Below, one piece after another: positions 46,658 through 56,800 of a stretch of DNA of 64,000 bases. The stretch is from Alteromonas halophila (GTDB lineage: Bacteria; Pseudomonadota; Gammaproteobacteria; Enterobacterales; Alteromonadaceae). The notes under the pieces were generated by a model. That model saw only the letters and a program-made list of their open reading frames with translations, ran no database searches and was not told where the DNA came from. Position 1 is the stretch's first letter. Each line of letters begins with the position of its first letter. A program made the translations under genes and the position numbers. The stretch spans positions 62,001 through 126,000 of the forward strand of contig NZ_BMXP01000001.1 in assembly GCF_014651815.1 (NCBI RefSeq). Direction: 5' to 3'.

Positions 46658-47983
46658 TTGCATGTGGAACTGGCTGCCTTAACTCACACCATCGAAAACC
46701 TGAAACGGCTGTCTGCACCGCATCAAGCCCGCGAGTGTCACTTTGTTGTGGCATTAAGTGGCGGGCTTGACTCCACGCTCTTGCTACTTGCCACCCACCT
46801 GTTATGTCAGAACACAGAGGCCCGTCTCAGCGCTGTTCACGTGCACCATGGCCTGAGTCCTAATGCCGATAGCTGGCTGACACACTGTCAGTCGCTCTGT
46901 AATACGCTGCAGGTCCCTTTTTACACAGAACAGGTCAGCATTAACGTCTCCTCCCGTACCAGCCTTGAAGCCGAGGCCAGAGAGGCTCGTTATCGTGTGC
47001 TTATTGATTATTGCCATCAGCATCAGGGAATGTTGCTGCTTGGTCACCACCTGCAGGACCAACTGGAAACGGTACTGTTACAGTTGAAACGGGGTGCCGG
47101 CCCGCGCGGTCTTGCCGGAATGGGGGAATTACAGCGTCGCCAGGGGATAGCTGTACTACGGCCCATGCTGACACTGGAGCGCAGCGATATCGAAGCCGCA
47201 GTGCGTGAGCGTGGGTTTAACTGGATTGACGATGAGTCGAATCAGGATACGCAGTATGATCGTAATTTTCTGCGCCATCAGATCATCCCGGCACTGACCG
47301 CGCGCTGGCCACAGTTACCTCAGACAGTGGCGCGCAGTGCCCGCCTGTGCGCCGAGCAGGACGCAATGATAGACGAGGAAGCCCGGGCGCGACTTAAGTG
47401 TATGACGGGCACACAGAATAGCCTGAGCCTGCCGTGCTTGCGTGAACAGCCCGTGCTCTGGCAACGCGCTATTGTCCGGGTCTGGCTGATGCAGCATGAC
47501 ATCGCAATGCCAAGTTACGCGCAGCTTGAACAGGTACTGTCGATGTGCGACGCCCGGCAGGATGCCCAACCGGCTGTTACACTGGGGGCGCATCAGATTC
47601 GTCGCTTCGATGGTGCCCTGTATGTGGTTGGGCCGCAGGTGGCGCCTCCGCGAACGACAGTGTCTGTGGTGCCAGGCACGGGCGTACCTTTGGACTGGCT
47701 TGACTGCGAGCTGACCGTATCTGTTACTGACCCATCTCTGGCTGCATGCGCATGGTCCCTGCAGGCCGGTATGCCCGCTATTCGGGTAACCCCTGAGGGT
47801 AAAGGCTTTTCCAAGCCGCTGAAACAGTGGGTCAAAGCATGGAAAATTCCTGCCTGGGAGCGTCCGGGCGTGACCGTGTTATTTTGTGATAAAACGCCCG
47901 TGGCGGTGCTCACTCCCACTGCCGATTATCGGTTGGCGGACTTTACCGGCCAGGTACAACTCATTCGCCGGGCACGGACGTAA
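46658..47983 (+). CDS. tilS: tRNA(Ile)-lysidine synthase
   Basis: Modifies C34 of tRNA-Ile(CAU) to lysidine so that AUA is read as Ile. The 441 residues have the N-terminal PP-loop SGGLDS (34-39), a middle domain and a C-terminal substrate-binding domain (FSKPLKQWVKAWKIPAWERP). It starts with TTG or GTG (46658 or 46664) just after accA; no clear ribosome site is seen. Confidence 0.95.
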   Translation: MHVELAALTHTIENLKRLSAPHQARECHFVVALSGGLDSTLLLLATHLLCQNTEARLSAVHVHHGLSPNADSWLTHCQSLCNTLQVPFYTEQVSINVSSRTSLEAEAREARYRVLIDYCHQHQGMLLLGHHLQDQLETVLLQLKRGAGPRGLAGMGELQRRQGIAVLRPMLTLERSDIEAAVRERGFNWIDDESNQDTQYDRNFLRHQIIPALTARWPQLPQTVARSARLCAEQDAMIDEEARARLKCMTGTQNSLSLPCLREQPVLWQRAIVRVWLMQHDIAMPSYAQLEQVLSMCDARQDAQPAVTLGAHQIRRFDGALYVVGPQVAPPRTTVSVVPGTGVPLDWLDCELTVSVTDPSLAACAWSLQAGMPAIRVTPEGKGFSKPLKQWVKAWKIPAWERPGVTVLFCDKTPVAVLTPTADYRLADFTGQVQLIRRART

Positions 47984-48058
47984 GACGCAGGTAAGGCGGA
48001 CGTGCTACGTAAATATGCGGGATAATCAGGGGGCCGATCCTTGCCCCGGACCGGCAAT

Positions 48059-48964
48059 TTATGCCGCCTGGTAGGTGTTTTTTCCGGCGTGTTTGGCCTG
48101 ATACAAAGCCTGGTCGGCGCGGTCAAACAGGGTGATGAAATCATCGCCCTCGCGATAAAGCGCACCGCCAAGGCTGCAGGATATAGCATGGTTTCTCAGG
48201 TAGGCAGAGTCTCTCACCAGCGCCTGTAAACGGTCAGCGGCTGCGGCAAGCTGATCGCTGGTCTGGCAGTCCATCAGGCAACAGAACTCGTCCCCGCCAA
48301 ACCGGAAAGCTTCATCTTCATGGCGTAAAGACTGGCGTATGAGTTGTGCGACATTGATCAATACCTTGTCACCTTCGCTGTGGCCACGCGTGTCGTTAAC
48401 TGTTTTAAAGTTGTCCAGATCCATGATCAACAGCGCAAAAGGCTGCTGATGGCGCTGGCTGCGACCTATTAATCGCATCAGTGCCTCATCAAATCCGTTA
48501 CGGTTACCGAGTTCAGTTAGCGTATCTTTGGTGGCCATATGGGTGACCCGGTTGTATTCCAAAGCATTACTGAACTGCTGGCAAAACAACTGATGTACCT
48601 GTAACAGCCAGCCATATTGTTCGCCGTCCAGAGGCTGAAAAAACGTGTAGTACGCATGGCGAGTTTCACAATCGTTGTTCTGGCAGGAAGCTGGCAGAAC
48701 CAGTTCAATACAGACACTGCCGACGGCGGCTTTTTGTCCGAACCGCAGGGCAGGATCGTAATCACGAAGATCAAGACTGGCAATAGGGAACAGTCGCGTC
48801 ATATGCTGGTAGTAGGCGAGCGTCAGTTCAGGGATCACCAGTGTCGACAGTAGTTGAGTCATCATTGCACAGACCTGCTCTGCAGAGACTGGCGTGTTCG
48901 TTGCCGGCGATGAGTAAAAATTGTGCTGTGCTGTGCTATCGTAGATAGTAGTAGAAAAATCCAC
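48059..48964 (-). CDS. Diguanylate cyclase (GGDEF)
   Basis: A 301-residue protein with a C-terminal GGDEF domain: MDLDNFKTVNDTRGHSEGDK and RFGGDEF are intact, so cyclic di-GMP synthesis is expected. Upstream RHED fits the RxxD inhibitory site, which means product feedback is possible, unlike the enzyme at 10103. The N-terminal 140 residues are an unrecognised sensor-like region without membrane segments. Converges on tilS. Confidence 0.88.
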   Translation of the reverse strand: MDFSTTIYDSTAQHNFYSSPATNTPVSAEQVCAMMTQLLSTLVIPELTLAYYQHMTRLFPIASLDLRDYDPALRFGQKAAVGSVCIELVLPASCQNNDCETRHAYYTFFQPLDGEQYGWLLQVHQLFCQQFSNALEYNRVTHMATKDTLTELGNRNGFDEALMRLIGRSQRHQQPFALLIMDLDNFKTVNDTRGHSEGDKVLINVAQLIRQSLRHEDEAFRFGGDEFCCLMDCQTSDQLAAAADRLQALVRDSAYLRNHAISCSLGGALYREGDDFITLFDRADQALYQAKHAGKNTYQAA

Positions 48965-49127
48965 GGTGATGCCCCTATAAGCTCTGCTTGCATTGCCGTG
49001 TAACGCTTCATACTGTCAATTTAGTGACAGCGAGAAGTGGCCACGACACGTTGGTTCAGATGAGCAAAATCTGTGCCTTTTTGATAAGCACTGATTTGCC
49101 TGTGCAATTTTGCCATTGGGAGACCGA

Positions 49128-51098
49128 ATGTTAGGAAGTGGGTTCGTTAACATTGTCGTGCTGATGTTTCTGGCAGTTTTATGTGTGGCGAGTTTTCGCC
49201 GCCTGCACCTGCCTCCCATCCTCGCCTATCTGTTCGCGGGAATTCTGGCCGGGCCACAGGTTTTGACGTTATTTGCACACCCCGAGCAAATGCATTTACT
49301 GGCAGAAATTGGCATTGTGTTTCTGCTATTTTCCCTTGGGCTTGAGTTTTCTTTACCAAAGTTAATGGCGATGCGCTCGCTGGTGTTTGGGGTCGGCGCG
49401 GGGCAAATGATCGTCACTACCTCGCTATTCAGTGTTATTGCCTATGCAGTGGGGATTGAGCTGGATGCCGCTATTATTGTGGGTGGCATGCTGGCGCTTA
49501 GCTCGACAGCGATTGTGATAAAGCAGGTAACGGAAATGGGCCTGCTCAATAACCGGCGTTCACAACTGGCCGTCAGTGTACTGCTGTTCCAGGACCTGGC
49601 GGTGGTGCCCTTTCTTATCGCTATCCCGCTGTTGAGCAAAGACGGCGATTTCAGTGTTGTGAAAGTACTCACCGAATCTCTTCTTAAAGGCGTGTTTGTC
49701 GTGGCGCTCTTGCTGTCGGTAGGGAAGTGGGTGCTGCCCTGGGTCTTTCGTGAAGTCGCCAAAAGCCGCACTGATGAACTATTTGTACTAACCACCATTC
49801 TTATTGCCTTGCTTGCTGCCGGACTGACCTACGCGTTTGGACTGTCGATGGCCTTAGGCGCGTTTCTGGCCGGCATGATGCTGGGCGAAAGTCAGTATCG
49901 ATATCAGCTGGAAGCTGATATTCGCCCGTTCAGAGATATTCTGATGGGCCTGTTTTTTGTCACCGTAGGCATGCAACTGGACTTAAACGTGCTGCTGAAC
50001 AGCGGCCTGTGGATCACCCTTGGCGTAGTCGCACTGATGGTGGTGAAAGTCGTCATTGTACGTTTTGCTGCGGGCATGTTCCGGTGTGACCCCGTAGATG
50101 GCTGGTCGGCAGGTATAAAGTTATGTCAGATAGGTGAGTTTAGTTTTGTTATCGCTGCGCTGGCAACCACGCATGGTGTGCTGAGTTCTGAGCAGTCTAC
50201 GGTGTTGGTGAGTATGGGCGTTATCAGTATGGCGCTCACGCCGTTTCTGATTACCCGCAGTCTGACGCTTGCTAAGTGGCTGGTGGGCGCAAAACAGCTG
50301 GATGCCGAGATGCTCAATGCCAAAGCCCATCAGGAAATGCAGGATCATGTGTTGATTGCCGGATTTGGCCGGGTCGGGCAGTCTGTTGCACGGATGCTGA
50401 AGATGGAAGGCATTCCGTTTATTGCTATCGACAGCGATCCGGTGCGGGTTCATGAAAGTCACAATGCCGGCGAGCCTGTGCTGTTTGGCGATGCCAGCCA
50501 GCGTGATGTGCTGACCGGTGCCGGTGTGACCCGTGCCAAGCTGGTACTGGTCACCTTCGATCAGCCGGATCGGGCTGCGCAGGTTATCAGTGCAACCCGG
50601 CAGCTTACCGAGGCTACCGAAGTAATGGTGCGAACTAAGCGGGATTATCAGTTAGAGGCCCTGTATCAGGCCGGAGCCACGCAAGTGGTACCGGAGTTAC
50701 AGGAAGGCAGTCTGATGCTGATTTCCCAGGTGCTGCATTATGCCGGTGTACCGATGTCCCGCATTCTTAAACGGGTCAGGGCAGAGCGCAAAGGACGCTA
50801 CGACCACCTTCACGGCTTTTATCCCGGCGAGACCACGGAGATAAGCTACGGAACCGAAGACAAACTGGAATTTATTCATGCAGTGGTGTTGAACAGCCAT
50901 GCTGCCTGTATCGGTAAATCGCTGGCCGAACTTGAATGGAAGCGGTTAAGAGTGAAGTTACGGGGGCTGCGGCGGGATGGTACAGAAGTGCCCAATCCTG
51001 ATAAAACGGCCACATTGCAGTCGGGTGATGTATTAGTGATTGCCGGAAAGCCGCGGCGCGTTGAACGCGCCGAACGATTCTTGCTGGAAGGGGGATAG
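49128..51098 (+). CDS. Monovalent cation:proton antiporter (CPA2, KefB/YbaL-like) with TrkA domains
   Basis: A 656-residue inner-membrane transporter. Twelve or so helices of the CPA2 family occupy the first 380 residues (LHLPPILAYLFAGILAGPQV, LLFQDLAVVPF), followed by a cytosolic TrkA-N (RCK) domain binding NAD(H) (VLIAGFGRVGQSVARML) and a TrkA-C domain at the end. Probably a K+ or Na+/H+ antiporter responding to nucleotides. GGGAG precedes the ATG at 49128. Confidence 0.9.
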   Translation: MLGSGFVNIVVLMFLAVLCVASFRRLHLPPILAYLFAGILAGPQVLTLFAHPEQMHLLAEIGIVFLLFSLGLEFSLPKLMAMRSLVFGVGAGQMIVTTSLFSVIAYAVGIELDAAIIVGGMLALSSTAIVIKQVTEMGLLNNRRSQLAVSVLLFQDLAVVPFLIAIPLLSKDGDFSVVKVLTESLLKGVFVVALLLSVGKWVLPWVFREVAKSRTDELFVLTTILIALLAAGLTYAFGLSMALGAFLAGMMLGESQYRYQLEADIRPFRDILMGLFFVTVGMQLDLNVLLNSGLWITLGVVALMVVKVVIVRFAAGMFRCDPVDGWSAGIKLCQIGEFSFVIAALATTHGVLSSEQSTVLVSMGVISMALTPFLITRSLTLAKWLVGAKQLDAEMLNAKAHQEMQDHVLIAGFGRVGQSVARMLKMEGIPFIAIDSDPVRVHESHNAGEPVLFGDASQRDVLTGAGVTRAKLVLVTFDQPDRAAQVISATRQLTEATEVMVRTKRDYQLEALYQAGATQVVPELQEGSLMLISQVLHYAGVPMSRILKRVRAERKGRYDHLHGFYPGETTEISYGTEDKLEFIHAVVLNSHAACIGKSLAELEWKRLRVKLRGLRRDGTEVPNPDKTATLQSGDVLVIAGKPRRVERAERFLLEGG

Positions 51099-51112
51099 TA
51101 TCCCGCGTCGAT

Positions 51113-51343
51113 CTAGGCGACCTTGTCTTTTTCCAGGTCGGCAAACTGCTTTTTCAGATCATAGCCATCGTCGGTGACAATTTTTTCAAGGGTCGCTACC
51201 CGATCTTTAAGCGTGGCAATTTCAGCCTCCAGCGCGGCGCGGTCCTTTTTCGCCATACCTTTGTTCTTATCCTTACGGGATTCAACAATTGTTACTATAA
51301 CCCAGCCAATAATTGCCACTATTGCAATTGCAGTCATGTTCAC
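51113..51343 (-). CDS. Small membrane protein with coiled-coil tail
   Basis: About 76 residues: an N-terminal transmembrane helix (TAIAIVAIIGWVIVTIV), a basic stretch, then a heptad coiled coil (LEAEIATLKDRVATLEKIV). The layout resembles phage-shock protein B, but I see no decisive motif, so I leave it unnamed. GAGGG is seven bases before the GTG at 51343; an ATG two codons later is the alternative. Converges on the antiporter gene. Confidence 0.65.
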   Translation of the reverse strand: MNMTAIAIVAIIGWVIVTIVESRKDKNKGMAKKDRAALEAEIATLKDRVATLEKIVTDDGYDLKKQFADLEKDKVA

Positions 51344-51585
51344 GATAATTCCCTCAGTTAACATTTATTTTGATAGTCTATGACGATTCGTTCGGTTTGT
51401 CTGGTGATTTACCAAAAAACTGCTCGCTCATCACCAGATATCTGCACCGCCACGCTCTGGTAGTATTCAGCAAGGCGTTTGCCAAAATTTTAAGACACTG
51501 AAATACAAGGTTATTTATAAAACCTCGGGCAAAACACGCGTTTCCGTTTTAGTGAAATTAACGAAAAAGGTAGTCAATTTAACCA

Positions 51586-52113
51586 ATGCACGACGGTCAT
51601 CACCAGCAGGATGAAAAATGGATCCGGCACGCGATGTCTCTGGCAACCCGTGCCGAGCAATTAGGGGAAGTGCCGGTTGGCGCGGTAATTGTGGATAACA
51701 CCGGTCAGGTGCTGGGTGAGGGCTGGAATACGCCCATTACCAGTCATGATCCCTCTGCCCATGCAGAAATGAACGCGGTCAGGGCGGCTGCGCGTTTTCG
51801 GGAAAATTATCGGGTTATTGACAGCACGCTGTACGTAACGCTGGAGCCGTGCCCGATGTGTGCGGGGTTGCTGGTGCATAGCCGGGTCAGTCGGGTAGTG
51901 TTTGGTGCGTTTGATAACAAAACCGGTGCGGCAGGCTCGGTTATGAACCTGACTGCACATCCAGAGTTAAATCATCAGTTAAAGGTCACCGGGGGGGTAC
52001 TGGCTACGGCGTGCGCCGAGCAGCTGTCTGCATTTTTTAAGCGAAGACGGGAAGAAATAAAAGCGGCGAAACAGGCCAGAAATGCGGTTATGAAGCCCGC
52101 GCCAGATCAGTAA
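51586..52113 (+). CDS. tadA: tRNA-specific adenosine deaminase TadA
   Basis: Deaminates A34 to inosine in tRNA-Arg(ACG). The 175-residue protein has the zinc deaminase motif HAE (His59, Glu61) and PCPMC (Cys89, Cys92), with FDNKTGAAGS further on. Its 3' end overlaps by 26 bases the end of a small convergent gene. The 221 bases upstream hold a 9-bp inverted repeat (51400-51408 with 51430-51438) of unknown meaning. Confidence 0.95.
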   Translation: MHDGHHQQDEKWIRHAMSLATRAEQLGEVPVGAVIVDNTGQVLGEGWNTPITSHDPSAHAEMNAVRAAARFRENYRVIDSTLYVTLEPCPMCAGLLVHSRVSRVVFGAFDNKTGAAGSVMNLTAHPELNHQLKVTGGVLATACAEQLSAFFKRRREEIKAAKQARNAVMKPAPDQ

Positions 52114-52240
52114 ACAGTTCATCATTGATAAACAGTTTACGGCGCTTAAGCACTTTCTGATGCGCACGCTTTAGCATCAGTCGGCGACGATTGTTGTTTT
52201 TCAGTCGCGTACCACGGTTTACAAAACGGTTTCTCTTCAT
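52088..52240 (-). CDS. Small strongly basic protein, 50 residues
   Basis: An ATG at 52240 with a perfect AGGAGG five bases upstream opens a 50-codon frame: MKRNRFVNRGTRLKNNNRRR at its start, then more basic residues and an acidic-hydrophobic tail (INDELFTDLARAS). Seventeen of 50 residues are Lys or Arg, concentrated in the first 35, suggesting RNA or ribosome binding. It overlaps the tadA end by 26 bases on the opposite strand. A promoter-like pair lies upstream. I recognise no family. Confidence 0.75.
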   Translation of the reverse strand: MKRNRFVNRGTRLKNNNRRRLMLKRAHQKVLKRRKLFINDELFTDLARAS

Positions 52241-52299
52241 TGACACCTCCTGTTTTTTATTTAGCCGATAGGTTACGGCGCCACCATCATGGTAGATCA

Positions 52300-52329
52300 G
52301 TAATATGAAGGTGAAATGACACTTTTCAA
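52300..52329 (-). promoter_or_regulatory. Sigma-70-like promoter of the small basic protein
   Basis: On the minus strand TTGAAA (52324-52329) and TATTAC (52300-52305) are 18 bases apart, about 60 bases before the start codon. Confidence 0.45.
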
Positions 52330-52356
52330 GTGGCCGGCTGGACGTGCAGGTAACGA

Positions 52357-53799
52357 TTAAGACGACGTCCGGTTTTCATCCATCCAGACCAGCGTGTCGT
52401 AATAGCGACGAATGTTTTCGACATACTGACGCGCCTCGTCACCACGGGCAAAGCCGAATTTTGTCTGGCGGTAATACTTCTTCTGTCGCAGTTGCGGCAG
52501 GCGGCGTTTCACATCAACCCAGAGATCAGGGTTGCCACCCTGACGTTGCGTCAGTACTCGGGCATCTTCCAAATGGCCAAGCCCTATGTTGTACGCAGCC
52601 AGCGCCATCCAGGTCCGGTCCGGATCATCAATGCGGGCCGGGATCCGGCTTTTCAGGCTGGCAAAGTACTGTGCGCCGCCGCGTATACTCTCCTGGGGAT
52701 CGGTCCGGTTTGCCACGTCCCAGTCTTTCGCCGTATCGCGGGTCAGCATCATCATTCCCCTGACACCGGTGGGCGATGTGGCATTGGGCTTCCAGTGGCT
52801 CTCCTGATAGCTCATCGCGGCGACAAGACGCCAGTCCAGGTCGCCAGCGTACTCTTTAAACCACGGCCGGTATGCAGGCAGTACGCTGTTAATGGCACTG
52901 ATAAAGGCGCGGGTATCGACAAAGTCGAACTGACGCACGTGCCCGAAATACTTGTCTTCCAGTATACTGAATAAGCCTGCTTCACGGGCCTGACCAAAAA
53001 ACGCCACCATGGCTGCGCGAATAGAATCATCGCGCTGCGGCCGGACCGCCCAGGCAACCGGCTCGTCTGCGCGCAGTGTTTTACCGACGAGCAACTGAGG
53101 GAAACGGCGGCGTTGCAGGGCAATGCGGTTAGAGTCTGCAAGTGTATAATCGAGCTCGCCGTCGGCGACTCTCTGAAGCAGTTCCTCGGCATCCTTGTCA
53201 TCCGTGGCATACCAGCGCTGCTGATCAGGCGCGCCCAGTCGTGACTGCAGTAGCGCAGCCTGACTGCTGCCGGATACCACGACCATTGGTGCGTCTATCT
53301 CTTCTAATGTGTCCGGGTTGGCCGTGCCATTGCGAAAAACCAGGTGCTGATCAACCCGCTGATAGGCTGGCCCGTAGTCGAACAGACTGGTGTCGTTGTA
53401 ATCAATGACATCACCGGTTGCAATGATGTCCAGTTCCCCTTCAATTAAGTGCTGTCTGGCACTCTGGTAGGAGAAAAAGGGGTAAACCTGCAACTCGACA
53501 CCCAGATAGTCAGCAAAGTTTTCAAGCAGTTCGTACTCAAAGCCCATGGGGCCGGCGGGGCCGTTATAATAGGTAGTTGAACCGTACAGCGTGCCAACTT
53601 TCAGTACACCACGCTCACTGAGCTCGGCCAGTGCGTTTTGCCCAGAAGGGGAATAGCAACTAAACAGCACTGATATACAAAGAACCAGCACGCCCAGTCG
53701 CAGGGAGCGATGACAGAAAGGCTGAACCAAAGTTAATAAAGTTATATTCTTCACCAAACCGTAAAAAATCCGTCCTAAACGCTTGCTGACGGTTATCAA
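52357..53799 (-). CDS. mltF: Membrane-bound lytic murein transglycosylase F
   Basis: Cleaves peptidoglycan to 1,6-anhydromuropeptides. The 480-residue lipoprotein (lipobox LFSC, Cys48) has an N-terminal solute-binding-like domain (GVLKVGTLYGSTTYYNGPAG onward) and a C-terminal SLT domain with catalytic Glu in MSYQESHWKPNATSPTGVRG. The TTG at 53799 is the only upstream in-frame start I could use; the N-terminal 30 residues before the signal peptide look long, so the true start may be internal. Confidence 0.92.
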   Translation of the reverse strand: MITVSKRLGRIFYGLVKNITLLTLVQPFCHRSLRLGVLVLCISVLFSCYSPSGQNALAELSERGVLKVGTLYGSTTYYNGPAGPMGFEYELLENFADYLGVELQVYPFFSYQSARQHLIEGELDIIATGDVIDYNDTSLFDYGPAYQRVDQHLVFRNGTANPDTLEEIDAPMVVVSGSSQAALLQSRLGAPDQQRWYATDDKDAEELLQRVADGELDYTLADSNRIALQRRRFPQLLVGKTLRADEPVAWAVRPQRDDSIRAAMVAFFGQAREAGLFSILEDKYFGHVRQFDFVDTRAFISAINSVLPAYRPWFKEYAGDLDWRLVAAMSYQESHWKPNATSPTGVRGMMMLTRDTAKDWDVANRTDPQESIRGGAQYFASLKSRIPARIDDPDRTWMALAAYNIGLGHLEDARVLTQRQGGNPDLWVDVKRRLPQLRQKKYYRQTKFGFARGDEARQYVENIRRYYDTLVWMDENRTSS

Positions 53800-53821
53800 C
53801 GCAGTCGAATTCCTCTATAAT
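53793..53821 (+). promoter_or_regulatory. Sigma-70-like promoter of purL
   Basis: TTATCA and a consensus TATAAT separated by 17 bases, giving a leader of about 70 bases before the purL ATG. It overlaps the 5' end of mltF on the other strand. Confidence 0.6.
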
Positions 53822-53899
53822 CCGCGCGCAAACACTCGTCAAATTCCGGCGGTCGATTGCTATTCGCGGCGTCCGTCACAAACAATCAGGTAACGCACT

Positions 53900-56800
53900 A
53901 TGTTGGTCCTTCGAGGCGCTCCCGCTCTGTCCGATTTTCATCAAACTAAACTGATTAACAGGCTGGGTCAATCCGGCATCAGTGTTAAACGGCTCTACAG
54001 TGAATTTGTTCACCTGGTTGATACTGACGCGACACTCAGTGATAGTCAGCATCAGGTACTGGACCAACTGCTGACTTACGGGCCGGGCCGTCAGAGCCAG
54101 GCGCCGGACGGAAAACTGTTTTTTGTGACGCCCCGCCCGGGCACCATTTCTCCCTGGTCTTCCAAAGCCACCGACATTGCCCACAATTGCGGATTAACCA
54201 TGATCCACCGCATAGAGCGTGGTACCGCATTTTATATCGAAACAGACACCAGCCTGAATGATGAGCAGGCCCGTCAGGTTCGCGACGCGCTGCACGATAA
54301 AATGACACAGACGGTGTTTGGTACACTGGAGGATGCCGGGGTGCTGTTTGCCCAGGCCGAACCGCAGACCTATGCATCGGTAGATATTCTGGGCAGTGGC
54401 AAACAGGCGCTGGTTGAGGCAAATCAGACGCTGGGGCTGGCGCTGGCCGACGATGAAATTGATTATTTACATGAAAATTTCACACGGCTGGGACGCAATC
54501 CTAACGACGTCGAGCTGTACATGTTTGCGCAGGCAAACTCAGAGCACTGCCGCCATAAAATTTTTAATGCCGACTGGACCATTGACGGCGTCAAGCAGCC
54601 CAAGTCATTGTTTAAAATGATAAAAAATACGCATGAGACACATCCTGAGCATGTTTTCTCGGCGTACAAAGATAATGCCGCGGTCATGGAAGGCTGGCCG
54701 GCAGGGCGTTTCTTTCCTGAGCCACAGTCTCATCGCTACGATTTTCATCACGAAGACATTGCCATTCTGATGAAGGTAGAAACCCACAATCATCCAACCG
54801 CTATCTCCCCCTTCCCAGGCGCAGCCACGGGATCTGGCGGTGAGATCCGCGATGAAGGAGCCACCGGTCGTGGTTCTAAACCCAAAGCCGGACTGGTGGG
54901 GTTTAGTGTGTCTAATCTGCGTATTCCCGGTGCACAGCAGCCCTGGGAGACCGACTATGGCAAACCTCAGCGCATTGTCAGCGCACTGGATATCATGCTT
55001 GAGGGGCCTTTAGGTGGTGCGGCGTTTAATAATGAGTTTGGCCGGCCTAATCTGCTGGGCTATTTCCGTACCTACGAACAGCAGGTGAACAGCTTCAACG
55101 GTGAGGAAGTTCGTGGGTATCATAAGCCCATCATGATTGCGGGCGGGCTTGGTAATATTCGCCAGTCGCACATTGAAAAGGGTGAAATTACGGTTGGCGC
55201 GAAACTGATTGTACTGGGCGGCCCGGCCATGAATATTGGTCTTGGCGGTGGCGCGGCCTCGTCAATGGCATCGGGCCAGTCTAACGAAGATCTGGACTTT
55301 GCCTCGGTGCAGCGTGAAAACCCGGAAATGGAACGCCGTTGTCAGGAAGTGATTGATGCCTGCTGGCAACTGGGCGACGCTAACCCTATTCAGTTCATTC
55401 ATGATGTCGGGGCCGGTGGTCTGTCGAATGCGCTGCCTGAACTGGTCAGCGACGGAGGCCGTGGTGGCAACTTCGATTTGCGCAAAGTGTTGTCTGACGA
55501 ACCTGGCATGACGCCGCTTGAATTGTGGTGTAATGAGTCACAGGAGCGCTATGTGTTGTCAGTGTCTGATGACAACCTGGCAGTGTTCGAGGCAATTTGT
55601 CAGCGTGAACGGGCACCGTATGCCATTGTCGGCGATGCAACCGAAGCGCCACATCTGACCCTGAGCGATGACAAATTTAATAACACGCCTATCGATATGC
55701 CGCTGGATGTATTGCTGGGCAAGCCACCGAAAATGCACCGCGACGTAGCCACAGCGCAGTGCAGCAGCGAAGCCTTTGACCACATGGGTATTGCACTTGA
55801 AGATGCCGTGTCGCGCGTATTACGACTGCCAACGGTGGCAGAGAAAACATTTCTTATTACTATTGGCGACCGTTCAGTGACCGGACTGGTGAGTCGCGAC
55901 CAGATGGTGGGTCCCTGGCAGGTGCCGGTGGCGGATGTGGCTGTGACAGCCTCGGCGTTTGATACCTATCACGGCGAAGCGATGGCCATGGGCGAGCGCA
56001 CGCCGGTCGCACTGTTATCTTATGCGGCATCAGCGCGGATGGCGGTCGGTGAGGCACTGACCAATATCGCTGCCGCGCATATTGGTGACAGAAAGCGGAT
56101 CAAGCTGTCTGCGAACTGGATGGCGGCAGCCGGGCACCCCGGTGAAGATGCCGGACTGTATGAGGCAGTAAAAGCTGTAGGTGAAGAATTATGTCCGGCA
56201 CTGGGACTGACCATTCCGGTGGGTAAAGACTCAATGTCGATGAAAACAGCGTGGCAGGACGGTGATGAGAAAAAGGCAGTGACCGCGCCGCTGTCGCTGG
56301 TGATCTCGGCATTCGGTGCCGTCACCGATATTCGCAAGACCGTCACCCCGCAGTTAAATACTGAGGAAGACGCAACGCGCCTGCTGTTAATCGATCTGGG
56401 CGCGGGACAGAACCGCTTAGGCGGCAGTTGTCTGGCGCAGGTATTTTCACAATTAGGTGACAGCCCCGCTGATGTAGATAACGCCGACACACTGGCGGCC
56501 TATTTCGATACTATGCAGACACTGATAGCAGATAAAAAAGTACTGGCTTATCACGACCGTTCAGATGGTGGTTTATTTACCACGGTGACTGAAATGGCGT
56601 TTGCCGGCAAAACCGGCGTGTCACTGAACCTTGATGACCTGACAGGGGATAGCCTGTCAGTGTTGTTTAACGAAGAGCTTGGTGGTGTGATACAGGTGCG
56701 CGATGCGGATCTTAGCGCGGTGCGTGCGGTATTTAATGAGGCCGGGCTTGGAGAGCTGGTTCACGACATCGGTACGCTGAATAACAGTGACACCCTGTGT

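Noticed and set aside
51400..51438. 9-bp inverted repeat upstream of tadA as a terminator or riboswitch
   Set aside because: The loop is 21 bases and there is no T-run or known riboswitch core; reported only in the tadA entry.
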